Assembly: GCA_950295325.1 (NCBI GenBank)
Contig: OX485808.1
Coordinates: 42,555,180 to 42,619,179 of the forward strand
DNA length: 64,000 nucleotides
Source of the DNA: Polytrichum commune
Lineage: Eukaryota > Streptophyta > Polytrichopsida > Polytrichales > Polytrichaceae
Reading direction: 5' to 3'
Shown: piece after piece, positions 11,699 through 23,965 of the stretch
How the letters are laid out: each line of letters begins with the position of its first letter
Position numbering within the stretch: the stretch's first letter is position 1
Program-made: the position numbers and the translations under genes
Notes under the pieces: generated by a model
What the model saw: the letters and a program-made list of their open reading frames with translations, nothing else
Told to the model about the DNA's origin: nothing
Database searches by the model: none

Positions 11699-12001
11699 TG
11701 GCTTAAGGCTACTAATCTTGGCCACAAAGCCATCGTCTAACATTCAGTCCGCGGCAACAACATGATTTGGTTTGGTCTGCAAAGCCAACTTTTAACTTTC
11801 GTTAGCGGCACAAATATAATTTGGCTTGGTACCACCAATCCACCTTCTAGTATTCTGTCCATGGCACAAACTTGATATGGCTTAGTACCATAAAACCAAC
11901 TTCCAACATTTCACCCATGACACAAATATGATTTGCCTTGGTAGCACAAAGCCGCCTTCCCACATGTTGTCCGCGGTACGAGCATGATTTGCCTTGGTAC
12001 C
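11699..12001. repeat. Minisatellite, 54-56 bp unit, about 5.3 copies
   Basis: Units begin GATTTGGCTTGGTACC and contain CAAAGCCAACTTC and TGTCCGCGGCACAAAT. Unit starts at 11764, 11818, 11874, 11930 and 11986 give spacings of 54, 56, 56 and 56 bp, with a more diverged copy from about 11699. Copies differ at many positions, so the array is old. It is not a multiple of 3 and is not coding. Confidence 0.9.
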
Positions 12002-13614
12002 TATCTCCCCTCAACGCCCATTGTTATAAAACACTACCAAACTTCATTTCGGAGTCATCGGTTCAATGCTCTTTCCAATTTTGATGATCCTCAACACTAC
12101 CTATTTATAGTTCATAGGAGGTGAACCAACCCTTCTACTTTGCTCTTTTAAAACCCACCCCTTAATTAGTAACCAATTCTTAGATCTGGATTTCCATGCA
12201 TGGAAGTCAAATCTTATGTTGATCATCGCGTTGCCAAAGCAACACTATAACAACCCGAAGCATACTAGGCAACTATGCCCTCACTTTGGGCCAAAGTCCA
12301 TGGGGGCCGTGCCATTCGGCCTCGGGTGGGTGAGGCAACACCACCTCACCCATATAAGCCTCTAGCACTCTAGGCAGGGCCCCTATCCCACCGTCAAGGA
12401 ACCTTTTGTCTCTCTACCAAGAGTTGGGGCCAAGTAGACATTTTCCCTTAGCCGTTGGGCCTGGAAACCCCTAGCAACTTCAGACCATCATAACTTCTTT
12501 GTATGATCTTTGATGCTAACAAGAGACCACTCCATATTCATCTACGCTTCACTTGGATGCCGATGGACACCTCACTTGCCCCATTTGGGCAAGTACTGAG
12601 GAAGTTATGCCTGTTCAAACCTTGGCAGTCCCGAGTGCCACTCCCAGACCATTGTTGTACCAGGGCGTTGTCACAGGATAGCGCCCCACTCAAATTGTCA
12701 TATCTCCTAGCTCACACCTCCAATTGAGCTGTTCTTGAGCATTCTAGAATCTACACACCATAAGCTACGCATAGTCGATGGCCTTACCCTTGTGCCTCCT
12801 AGTCTCCGTGGGTGGTAGGCGTTCCCAACGCCTGGGGCCTTCACCCACACTAAGATCACTTGGGCCCTCTCACCAACGGCACCACAAGTCACGGGTGTCA
12901 CTCCGGGTCCCCCTTGTGCCCATGGTATTTTGGGCACTCCTCATGGAGAGGTACGCGACAACCTTTCCCGAAATGCAAGCGTATGAGGCAGCCACATCAC
13001 TTTCTTTTTTCTACTTAACTATAGTTGTTTGAATTTTTTCTAGTTAACTATAGTTGTATTTAAATATGGTCTTATTTTTCTCTAATAAAATATATTTAAA
13101 TTGGTTTGAAACTTTTCTAGTTGTTCCCTAAAATGTATTGAAAAATATCTAATTACCTATAATTGTTTTGTCAGTTGTCCAAGGTTTGCACTATTGTCAT
13201 GAATAATTGAAATTAAGATTAAAAAACACTTAAATAGTGATAGTTAATGCAACACTATAAATCTATAATCTCCACAAAAATTTACAAGGAATGACAGAAA
13301 ATGTTGGGTTAGCATGTAGTGTTCATCAAACAAAATAAAACCAATGAAAGTGAAGTACAACCATCAAAATTATTCCCAAGTACTAACATCTTGTATCATA
13401 GTTGGGCAAGTAAGATCGGTAATGTGGTCATGGTTGTGATCAATACATTTTTTTTTCCTCTCCTTATTACTCTTAAATAAAACCAAAGAAATCATACCAT
13501 CAACTTTTGAAGCAATAGTTGTATGCAAACATACATTATTTGAGGTGAATTGAAATAAAAAGACAATAATTTACGTGTGTATTCTTTCATGTGAATTTTA
13601 CATAAATTTGTGGG
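12002..13614. other. Gene-free spacer downstream of the NLR locus
   Basis: The GC-richer half (12200-12970) has overlapping short ORFs on both strands (longest 84 codons) without recognisable domains. 13000-13614 is AT-rich and could contain the 3' flank of an older, longer form of the NLR gene. Confidence 0.5.
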
Positions 13615-14199
13615 AAATCAAACTCCTCCAAAGCACGTAGGTTGTTTGATCCCGGAGGAAACTTCTCCAAAGCCTCACATTCTTGCTTGTTAAGTTTTCA
13701 AAGACTCCTCAACCCACCGAATCTTTCCGGTATGTTCCTCAAAGACTAACATTGCAACAAATTCAATTCTTCCGAGGGACGTACGTTGCTTAATCTGGAA
13801 GGAAACTCCTCCAAAACCTCACATTCTCGCATGTCAAATTCATGAGACTCATTAGCCATCCAAATCCTTCCACTTTCTTCCTCAAAGACTGATATTTTGA
13901 CATATCCGAATCCTCCAAGGTACGTAGGTTGCTCAATCCGGGAGGAAACACCTCCAAATCTTTACTATCTTGAACGTAAAGCTTCTTGAGATTTATCAAC
14001 CTACAAAATGTTTCCCATATCTTCCTCAAAGAACCACATCCACACAAATTCAACTATTCCTATGCAAACATGTTGCACAATCCTTGAGGAATCTCCTCCA
14101 AATCCTAACATTCTTTCATGATAAACTTCTTGATTTTTGTCAACCCACCACATCCTACTGGTATATTCCTCAAAAAGACCAACATTTTGAGAAATCCAA
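13615..14199 (-). pseudogene. Four decayed LRR double units beyond the present stop of the NLR gene
   Basis: After the TGA at 14200-14202 the LRR pattern continues on the minus strand for about 585 bp (four 144-bp periods), but with many substitutions, stops and frame changes. Recognisable remnants include a stretch at 14053-13790 that still reads LRR-like (KDLEVFPPGLSNLRTL). These units are far more diverged from one another than the 44 units inside the ORF. This fits edge decay of a tandem array whose centre is homogenised, or loss of the C-terminal repeats after the stop arose. Confidence 0.8.
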
Positions 14200-17100
14200 T
14201 CATTGCAATGTAAACAAGTTGCTCAATCCAAGAGGGAACTCCTCCAAAACCTTACATTCCGATATGTCAAGTTTCTTGAGACAAGTCAACCCACCAAATC
14301 CTTCAGGTATCTTCTTCAAAGACCGGCATTTTGAGAAATCCAACTCCTCCAATGCACACAAATTGCTCAATCCGGAAGGGAACTCGACCAAAGCCTCACA
14401 TTCCCACATGTTGAGTTTCTTGAGACTCGTCAACCCACCAAATCCTTCCGGTATCTTCCTCAAAGACCGACACTGGGAGAAATTCAACTCCTCCAATCCA
14501 CACAAATTGCTCAATCCGGGAGGTAACTCCTCCAAAGCCTCACATACTTCCATGGATAGTTTCTTGAGACTCCTCAAGCCACCAAATCCTTCTGGTATCT
14601 TCTTCAAATACCGGCATTTGGAGAAATCCAACTCCTCCAATGCACTCAAATTGTTCAATCCGGGAGGGAACTCCTCCAAAGCCTCACATACTTGCATGGT
14701 TAGTTTCTTGAGACTTGTCAACCTACCAAATCCTTCCGGTATCTTCCTCAAAGACCGACAAAGCGAGAAATTCAACTCCTCCAATGCACACAAATTGCTC
14801 AATCCGGGAGGGAACTCCTCCAAAGCCTCACATTCCCACATGTCCAGTTTCTTGAGACTCGTCAACCCACCCAATCCTTCCGGTATCTTCTTCAAAGACC
14901 GACATTTCGAGAAATTCAACTCCTTCAATGCACACAAATTGCTCAATCCGGAAGGGAACTCGACCAAAGCCTCACATACTTGCATGGTTAGTTTCTTAAG
15001 ACTCCTCAACCCACCAAATCCTTCCGGTATCTTTTTCAAAGACCGGCATTTCCAGAAATCCAACTCCTCCAATGCATACAAATTGCTCAATCCGGGAGGG
15101 AACTCCTCCAAAGCCTCACATACTTGCATCTTTAGTTTCTTGAGACTCGTCAACCCACCAAATCCTTCCCGTATCTTCTTCAAAGACCGGCATTTCGCGA
15201 AATCCAAATCCTCCAATGCACACAAGTTTGTCAATCCGGCAGGGAATTCCTCCAAAGCCTCACATATTTGTATCTTTAGTTTCTTGAGACTCGTCAACCC
15301 ACCAAATCCTTCCGGTATCTTCCTCAGAGATCGGCATTTGGAGAAATTCAACTCCTCCAATGCACACAAATTGCTCAATCCGGGAGGAAACTCCTCCAAA
15401 GCCTCACATTCTTGCATCTTTAGTCTCTTGAGACTCGTCAACCCACCAAATCCTTCCGGTATCTTCCACAAAGACCGACACTGCGAGAAATTCAACTCCT
15501 CCAATGCACACAAATTCCTCAATCCAGGAGGGAACTCCTCCAAAGCCCCACATTCCCACATGTCGAGTTGCTTGAGACTCGTCAACCCACCGAATCCTTC
15601 CGGTATCTTCTTCAAACAACGACACAACGAGAAATTCAACTCCTTCAATGCACACAAATTGCTCAATCCGGGAGGGAACTCCTCCAAAGCCTCACATACT
15701 TGCATGGTTAGTTTCTTAAGACTCGTCAACCCACCAAATCCTTCCGGTATCTTCCTCAAAGACCGACACTGCGAGAAATTCAACTCCTCCAATGCATACA
15801 AATTTCTCAATCCGGGAGGGAACTCCTCCAAAGCCTCACATACTTCCATGGTTAGTTTCTTGAGACTCGTCAATCCACCAAATCCTTCCGGTATCTTTCT
15901 TAAAGACCGGCATTTGGAGAAATTCAACTCCTCCAATGCATACAAATTGCTTAATCCAGGAGGGAACTCCTCCAAAGCCTCAGACACTTGCATGTTTAGT
16001 TTCTTGAGACTCGTCAACCCACCAAATCCTTCCGGTATCTTCCTCAAAGACCGACACTGGGAGAAATTCAATTCCTCCAATGCACTCAAATTGCTCAATC
16101 CGGGAGGGAACTCGACCAAAGCCTCACATTCCCACATGTCGAGTTTCTTCAGACTCGTCAACCCACCAAATCCTTCAGGTATCTTCTTCAAAGACCGGCA
16201 TTTGGAGAAATCCAACTCCTCCAATGCACACAAATTGCTCAATCCGGAAGGGAACTCGACCAAAGCCTCACATGCCCACATGTTGAGTTTCTTGAGACTC
16301 GTCAACCCACCAAATCCTTCCGGTATCTTCCTCAAAGACCGACACAACGAAAAATTCAACTCCTCCAATCCACACAAATTCCTCAACCCCGGAGGGAACT
16401 CCTCCAAAGCCTCACACACTTGCATGTTTAGTTTCTTGAGACTCGTCAACCCACCAAATCCTTCGGGTATCTTCCTCAAAGACCGACACAACGAAAAATT
16501 CAACTCCTCCAATGCATACAAATTGCTCAGCCCGGGAGGGAACTCCTCCAAAGCCTCACACACTTGCATGTTTAGTTTCTTGAGACTCGTCAACCCACCA
16601 AATCCTTCTGGTATCTTCATCAAAGACCGACACAACGAGAAATTCAAATCCTCCAATGCACACAAATTGCTCAATCCGGGAGGGAACTCCTCCAAAGCCT
16701 CACATTCCCACATGTGGAGTTTCTTGAGAATCATCAACCCACCAAATCCTTCCGGTATCTTCCTCAAAGACCTACACAACGAGAAATTCAACTCCTCCAA
16801 TGCACACAAATTGCTCAATCCGGGAGGAAACTCCTCCAAAGCCTCACACACTTGCATGGTTAGTTTCTTAAGACTAGTCAACCCACCAAATGGTTCCGGT
16901 ATCTTCCTCAAAGACCAACACAACGAGAAATTCAACTCCTCTAATGCATACAACTTGCTTAATCCGGGAGGGAACTCCTCCAAAGCCTCACACACTTGCA
17001 TGGTTAGTTTCTTGAGATTCGTCAACCCACCAAATCCTTCCGGTATCTTCCTCAAAGACCGACATAGAGAGAAATTCAACTCCTCCAATGCACACAAATT

Positions 17101-20100
17101 GCTAAATCCGGGAGGGAACTCCTCGAAAGCCTCACATTCCCACATGTCAAGTTTCTTGAGACTCATCAACCAACCAAATCCTTCCGGTATCTTCCTCAAA
17201 GACCGGCATTTCGCGAAATCCAACTCCTCCAATGCACTCAAATTGCTCAATCCGGGAGGGAACTCGACCAAAGCCTCACATTCCCACATGTCGAGTTTCT
17301 TGAGACTCGTCAACCCACCAAATCCTTCCGGTATCTTCCTCAAAGACCGGCAGTTTGCGAAATCCAACTCCTCCAATGCACACAAATTGCTCAATCCAGG
17401 AGGTAACTCCTCCAAAGCCTCACATTCTTGCATGATAAGTTTCTTGAGACTCGTCAACGCTCCAAATCCTTCCAATATCTTCCTCAAAGACCGACACAAC
17501 GAAAAATTCAACTCCTCCAATGCACACAAGTTTGTCAATCCGGGAGGGAACTCCTCCAACGCCTCACATACTTGCATAGTTAGTTTCTTGAGACTGGTCA
17601 ACCCACCAAATCCTTCCGGTATCTTCCTCAAAGACCGACACTGCGAGAAACTCAACTCCTCCAATGCACACAAATTGCTCAATCCGGGAGGGAACTCCTC
17701 CAAAGCCTCACATACTTGCATAGTTAGTTTCTTGAGACTGGTCAACCCACCAAATCCTTCCGGTATCTTCCTCAAAGACCGACACTGCGAGAAACTCAAC
17801 TCCTCCAATGCACACAAATTGCTCAATCCGGGAGGGAACTCCTCCAAAGCCTCACATACTTGCATGGTTAGTTTCTTGAGACTCGTCAACCCACCAAATC
17901 CTTCCGGTATCTTCCTCAAAGACCGACACTCGGAGAAATTCAACTCCTCCAATGCACACAAATTGCTCAATCCGGCAGGGAACTCCTCCAAAGCCTCACA
18001 TACTTGCATGGTTAGTTTCTTGAGACTCGTCAACCCACCGAATCCTTCCGGTATCTTCTTCAAAGACCGGCATTTGGAGAAATTCAACTCCTCCAACGTA
18101 CACAAATTGCTCAATCCGGGAGGGAACTCCTCCAAAGCCTCACACACTTGCATCTTTAGTTTCTTGAGACTCGTCAACCCACCAAATCCTTCCGGTATCT
18201 TCCTCAAAGACTGACACAACGAGAAATGCAACTCCTCCAATGCACACAGCTTGCTCAATCCGGGAGGGAACTCCTCCAAAGCCTCACACACTTGCATGGT
18301 TAGTTTCTTGAGACTCGTCAACCCACCAAATCCTTCTGGTATCTTCTTCAAAGACCGGCATTTAGAGAAATCCAACTCCTCCAATGCACACAAATTGCTC
18401 AATCCGGAAGGGAACTCGACCAAAGCCTCACATGCCCACATGTTGAGTTTCTTGAGACTCGTCAACCCACCAAATCCTTCCGGTATCTTCTTCAAAAACC
18501 AACATTTCGAGAAATCCAACTCTTCCAATGCACACAGATTGCTCAATCCGGGAGGAAACTCCTCCAAATCCTCAAATTCCCACATGTCGAGTTTCTTCAG
18601 ACTCGTCAACCCACCAAATCCTTCTGGTATCTTCTTCAAAGATCGGCATTTTGCGAAATCCAACTCCTCCAATGCACACAAATTGCTCAATCCGGAAGGG
18701 AACTCGACCAAAGCCTCACATTCCCACATGTTGAGTTTCTTGAGACTCGTCAACCCACCAAATCCTTCCGGTATCTTCTTCAAACACCAGCATTTCGAGA
18801 AATCCAACTCCTGCAATGCACACAAATTGCTCAATCCGGGAGGAAACTTCTCCAAATCCTCACATTCCCACATGTCGAGTTTCTTGAGACTCGTCAACCC
18901 ACTAAATCCTTCCGGTATCTTCCTCAAAGATCGGCATTTTGCGAAATCCAACTCCTCCAATGCACACAAGTTTGTCAATCCGGGAGGGAACTCCTCCAAA
19001 GCCTCACATTCCGATATGTCAAGTTTCTTGAGACAAGTCAACCCACCAAATCCTTCCGGTATCTTCTTCAAAGACCGGCATTTTGAGAAATCCAAGTCCT
19101 CCAATGCACACAAGTTTGTCAATCCGGGAGGGAACTCCTCCAAAGCCTCACATTCTTGCATGCTCAGTTTTTTGAGATTCAACAACCCACCAAATCCTTC
19201 CGGTATCTTCTTCAAAGATCGGCATTTTGCGAAATCCAACTCCTCCAATGCACACAAGTTTGTCAATCCGGGAGGGAACTCCTCCAAAGCCTCACATTCC
19301 GATATGTCAAGTTTCTTGAGACAAGTCAACCCACCAAATCCTTCCGGAATCTTCTTCAAAGACTGGCATTTTGAGAAATCCAAGTCCTCCAATGCACACA
19401 AGTTTGTCAATCCGGGAGGGAACTCCTCCAAAGCCTCACATTCCCACATGTCAAGTTTCTTTAGACTCGTCCACCGACCAAATCCTTCTGGTATCTTCTT
19501 CAAAGACCGGCATTCCGAGAAATCCAACTCCTCCAATGCACACAAGTTTGTCAATCCGGGAGGGAACTCCTCCAAAGCCTCACATTCCCACATGTTGAGT
19601 TTCTTGAGACTTGTCAACCCACCAATTCCTTGCGGTATCTTTTTCAACGACCAGCATTTCGAAAACTCCATTTCCTCCAATGCACACAAATTGCTTAATC
19701 CGGGAGGGAACTCCTCCAAAGCCTCACATTCCCACATGTCGAGTTTCTTGAGACTCGTCAACCCACCAAATCCTTCCGGTATCTTCTTCAAAGACCGGCA
19801 TTTTGCAAAATCCAACTCCTCCAATGCACACAAGTTTGTCAATCCAGGAGGGAACTCCTCCAAAGCCTCACATTCCCACATGTTGAGTTTCTTGAGACTC
19901 GTCAACCCACCAAATCCTTCCGGTATCTTCTTCAAAGACCGGCATTTGGAGAAATCCAACTCCTCCAATCCACACAACTTGCTCAATCCGGGAGGGAACT
20001 CCTCTAAAGCTTGACATACTTGCATGGTCAGTTTTTTGAGACTCAACAACCCACCAAATCCTTCCGGTATCTTCTTCAAAGACAGGCATTTCGCGAAATC

Positions 20101-23100
20101 CAACTCCTCCAATGCATACAAGTTTGTCAATCCGGGAGGGAACTCCTCCAAAGCCTCACATTCCGACATGTCGAGTTTCTTGAGACTCGTCAACCCACCC
20201 AATCCTTCCGGTATCTTCTTCAAAGACCGACATTTCGAGAAATTCAACTCCTTCAATGCACACAAGTTTGTCATTCCGGGAGGGAACTCCTCCAAAGCCT
20301 CACATACTTGCATGGTCAGTTTCTTGAGACTCAACAACCCACCAAATCCTTCTGGTATCTTCCTCAAAGACCGACACAATGAGAAATCCAACTCCTCCAA
20401 TGCACACAAATTGCTCAATCCGGGAGGGAACTCCTCCAAAGCCTCACATTCCCACATGGTTAGTTTCTTGAGACTGGTCAACCCACCAAATCCTTCCGGT
20501 ATGTTCCTCAAAGATCTACATGTCGAGAAAATTAATTCTTCCAAAGTGGAGAGGGTGGTCAAACTCTCATGTATGCTTTCCAATTTGTTGCATCTTGAGA
20601 TTTTCAATGACTCCAACGTGGAGTATCTAACAACCTTATTGAGGATAGTTTCTATGTTTTCACAATCCAAAAAGTTGATTGCCTTCCAGGACAATACCTC
20701 CAAATTTTCTTGTAACAATGATCCCGATAAGTTGCAATTGGACACTACGAATATACGCAAGGATCGGAGATATTGTTGGGAATGATTCCAAAACTTCTCT
20801 ATGAAATCATTTTCTTTGATTAAAGAGATAGGATTTGGGGATGAAAAATGCATCCTCAAGCATTTTACATTGGGTGATGCCTTGACAAGAGATGAAAGTA
20901 GGTCAATATTGTTACAACATTGGACATTTAATATACGTAGCTCTTCCATGGGTTTGAAGTCAACATCTGCTTCATATTTAGATTTGCGTTGCAAGTCTTT
21001 GAATGATAGGCCTTGGACAAGTTTTATGCCCTACATCCATAAACATGGTGCATAAGTTTGATTTGTTTTCCGTTTCAAATGACAAAATGAATAACCAACC
21101 ACAATATATAGAACCAAGATACAACTTATCCTACCTAATAAACATATTTCTCAAGGAAGTTGATATTTCTTAAGCACATTTAAACTTGAATTGCATACCT
21201 TTTGTTTACAATGATTGACAAAAGCGGTATAATTTAAATCCAAAAGTCGAGTTCCCGCAAATTCTGTTTCTGTGATCATACGACCCATATCACGCATTTG
21301 ATCGTGCATGTCAAGACCATCCCACTCGTCAACTTTTACCAATGATTTGTTGTGAAGTCTTTCCAAGATTTCTTGGGCATTCCCATCGAACATTCTAAGA
21401 AATGTCTTCTTTGCTATAGACACATCTTTGCAAAAAAAACAAGTTATGTCTAGAAACATGTTTTTTTCTTCAATGCTTAGCTCATCAAAGCTTATTCTCA
21501 ATGTCATCCAAAGTTTCTCATTTGGACTTCCATCGTGTCTTGCCCTCAACAATCTATGCAACGTTCGCTCCCATATTCTCAATCGTGTCTCCCCTTGCAT
21601 GCATGTGCCCATCACCTCCAAACTCAAAGGAAGTCCGCAACATGCATTCACAATCTTTTGAACTACATGTTCCAAATATGGTAAACATGATTGGTTCGTC
21701 CCAAAGGCATGCCTTGAAAATAGCCTCATAGGTTGGTTCCCTTCGAGGGTTTGCATGTCTACTTTGCCAGCCATGGGTACATGTTGCTTCAAAGACTCCC
21801 AATCACGAGAACTTACAATCACCCTCATGCCAACATCTTTCAACATGCTATCTCCCAACACTTGACATAATTGACTTTGCTTGCTCACATTGTCCACCAC
21901 GAGTAATATTTTCTTTGTTTTTTGAACACGTTCCAATATATCTCGTGTTTTTCTCAATGTTTCTGCTTGAGGAGGTGAGTCTCGCATGTCTCTTGACTTG
22001 TGCTTGAATGCAAATGTACATGTTTCATCCTTCAAGTCAATTACAAAACATATTGCATCAAAGTGGTGGGAGATGTGGTCACTCAAAACTTTAGCCAATG
22101 TTGACTTGCCAATTCCTCCCATACCCACAATTCCTAGACTACCAACCGTTTGTAGTTGCTTTTCCAATTGGGACATTTTTTCTTGGACTCCGATCAAATT
22201 CGACGATTCCCTCATGTTATTGGCGTTGACCTACAAGAATGTCAACATTTCCAAGTGATGATCAAATGATATATCTTAGGAGGTCTACTAACATCTTCCA
22301 ATTTAATTCAAAATATTTTGGCGTGATGCACAATTTCGACAGCCTTCTTACCTCCATGATTAACGGGTGTGATGGAGTTGGACAATTCTCTTGGATGCTT
22401 GAATTTGATGTTGAATTGTCAAAGCGGTGAAGTTGGAGCACATACCACAACCATTGCATGCACTTGAGAAATATTTTGTATAATAGAAAAAATTGCCAAA
22501 AGGATCTCGTTTTGTCATAATTTGTAACTCTTGGGATCTCAAGCGAACCTTTAAGCATTTCGGTTTTCAATCTTGCAAGCCTTTTATGAATATCAAGAAA
22601 CGTGGGTCTTTTGGATGGATCTAAAGACCAACATTCATGCAGTAATGATCTCAATACCTCTGAATAAATTGCAGGGAGCTTTGGCCTCTCGGATTTGAGT
22701 ATATACTCTCGATAATCGCGAAGCCTTTCAAAACAAGGTTTCTCTCCTGAAAGAATATCGGAACACAACATGCCGAAACTAAACACATCAGCTTTCAAAG
22801 CAGCCACCTCTGACAATTCATTCGCCATGGCCTCAGGCGCCATGTATCCGGAAGTCCCTATGTTTCGCCCCGTGGGCACTTCTGGAGAATGCTTCACTTC
22901 CACCTTTGAAATACCAAAATCCAATAATTTCACATTAATGCACTCGAGATCAACCAATTGTGAATCATTTCGACGAGTCACAACAACATTTTTGGGCTTT
23001 AGGTCACGATGTGCTACCTTCATATCGTGAAGGTAGCACATTCCATTTGCAATTTGTAACATAATGTCCATGGCATCCATCTCTTTCAAAGGACCTTGTG

Positions 23101-23965
23101 CACTTAAATGTTGTGCTAGGGTCGTCTCTCCGAATTCCATTACAAGCTCAAATTGGTTGTTGCCCTCATGAAAACCACAACACAAAAACTTGATGATATT
23201 CGGATGATTCAAACCTCCCAAAATACTTGCTTCTTTCCAAAATTGATCTTTATCCTCAGGATGAGGAATGTTGATCACCTTTGTTGCACACCTCACACCA
23301 CACCAATTTGTCAAGCATACAGCTCCTCCATTACATGGTCCCAAAATCTTCGGGGGATCTCCATATTCCGGGCGAGGATAATTAGAAGGAAAAACAATAT
23401 CATCCAATTTACCACCTTCAACTTGTTGTAGACTACTTAGATATTCTTCAAGGTATCGCACAAGTTTGCAATCTTTGCAATCCTTAGTGTTGCACGAGTC
23501 CAAATGCTTGGAAAGTCTTCCACATATCAAAGTCCGGTCCTTTTCAATTGCATTCGTGGATGTGGGGTAGAATGTCGTATTATCCTTAATATCAAGAATT
23601 CTTTCCTTTTCATGGGCATTATAATGGGAGGATATCTCACACAATGTGTGGAAACAATATTTGAAGTCCGAAAGTAATTCTCTGAACCACTCTTTATTGT
23701 TCAATTGCATCATTGTAGCATCAACCCATTTTTCATTGCAACATTCTTCAATTAGTACCCTTCCTTTGTTCACAATTCTAAATAAATCTTTTTCTGCTTC
23801 GTGAAATACTTGAGCTGGACCATTGGTGATGTTGTGCAATATTTCCACACCCTTTCGAAAGTTGGAAAGCAAATTCTCACATTGCTTTCTATTCAATACT
23901 TCTTTCCTCGATAATATATCAGGGTATTCCACAATACCCATTGCTAGCCGCAAAACATTTGCCAT
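14200..23965 (-). CDS. Giant kinase-NB-ARC-LRR immune receptor (moss PNL-type NLR), 3 exons, ~3158 aa
   Basis: Probable intracellular immune receptor. Predicted exons: 23965-22352, 22230-21199 and 21030-14200. Introns of 121 and 168 bp have GT..AG ends (GTAAGA/TTGTAG and GTATGC/ATGTAG), both in phase 0. The ATG at 23965 is the first after an in-frame upstream TGA and has A at -3 and G at +4. Residues 1-115 are helical. The kinase domain spans ~206-465: K229, E245, HRD 319-321, DFG 349-351, APE 376-378, with a relaxed glycine loop (GPCNGGAV). The NB-ARC has the P-loop GMGGIGKST (574-582), kinase-2 LLVVDNV, GLPL, a TNL-like FLDITCFF and MHD 846-848, so it looks able to bind and switch nucleotide. 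LRRs run from ~900, including 44 tandem 48-residue units at 1042-3153. The 9.5 kb of coding sequence has no disruption. The kinase-NBS-LRR order is the class described in mosses; ligand and signalling output are unknown. Confidence 0.9.
14218..20553 (-). repeat. In-frame tandem array: 44 x 144 bp, each encoding two 24-residue LRRs
   Basis: 6336 bp equals exactly 44 x 144, with no indel between units. Each unit encodes one LRR of the form LCALEELDFSKCRSLKKIPE plus GFGG and a second of the form LTSLKKLDMWECEALEEFPP plus GLSN. Variation is concentrated in short cassettes after the LxxL core: DFSKC, DFAKC, NFSLC, NFSQC in the first LRR and DMWEC, NMWEC, TMQVC, KMQVC, DISEC in the second. D/KK-type units dominate the N-terminal part (units 2-16) and N/RK-type units the C-terminal part (17-44). 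Units 20 and 21 are identical over 144 bp (17561-17704 against 17705-17848). Units 9 and 11 are nearly identical, a two-unit duplication. Confidence 0.95.
21031..21198 (-). other. Predicted intron 2 of the kinase-NLR gene (168 bp)
   Basis: The donor AAACAAAAG|GTATGC and the acceptor ATGGATGTAG|GGCATAAAA join NB-ARC to LRR in phase 0. The joined sequence reads ..HCKQK-GIKLVQGLSF.., matching the way many plant TIR-type NLRs run from the MHD region into the LRR linker. Modules are again separated exactly by the intron. Confidence 0.85.
22231..22351 (-). other. Predicted intron 1 of the kinase-NLR gene (121 bp)
   Basis: The donor ATGGAG|GTAAGA and the acceptor ATTCTTGTAG|GTCAACG join the kinase exon to the NB-ARC exon in phase 0. 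Without splicing the kinase frame ends in a stop at 22262. The intron thus sits exactly between the kinase and NB-ARC modules. Confidence 0.85.

Noticed and set aside
12503..13032. Overlapping ORFs of 74-84 codons on both strands
   Set aside because: Shadows in a GC-richer stretch; none has a domain or a coherent exon structure.
13970..20785. Long plus-strand ORFs (1414, 587 and 253 codons) as genes
   Set aside because: They are the antisense of the LRR array. The frame is open only because a 144-bp unit without antisense stops repeats without indels; the real coding strand carries recognisable LRRs and splices to NB-ARC and kinase exons.
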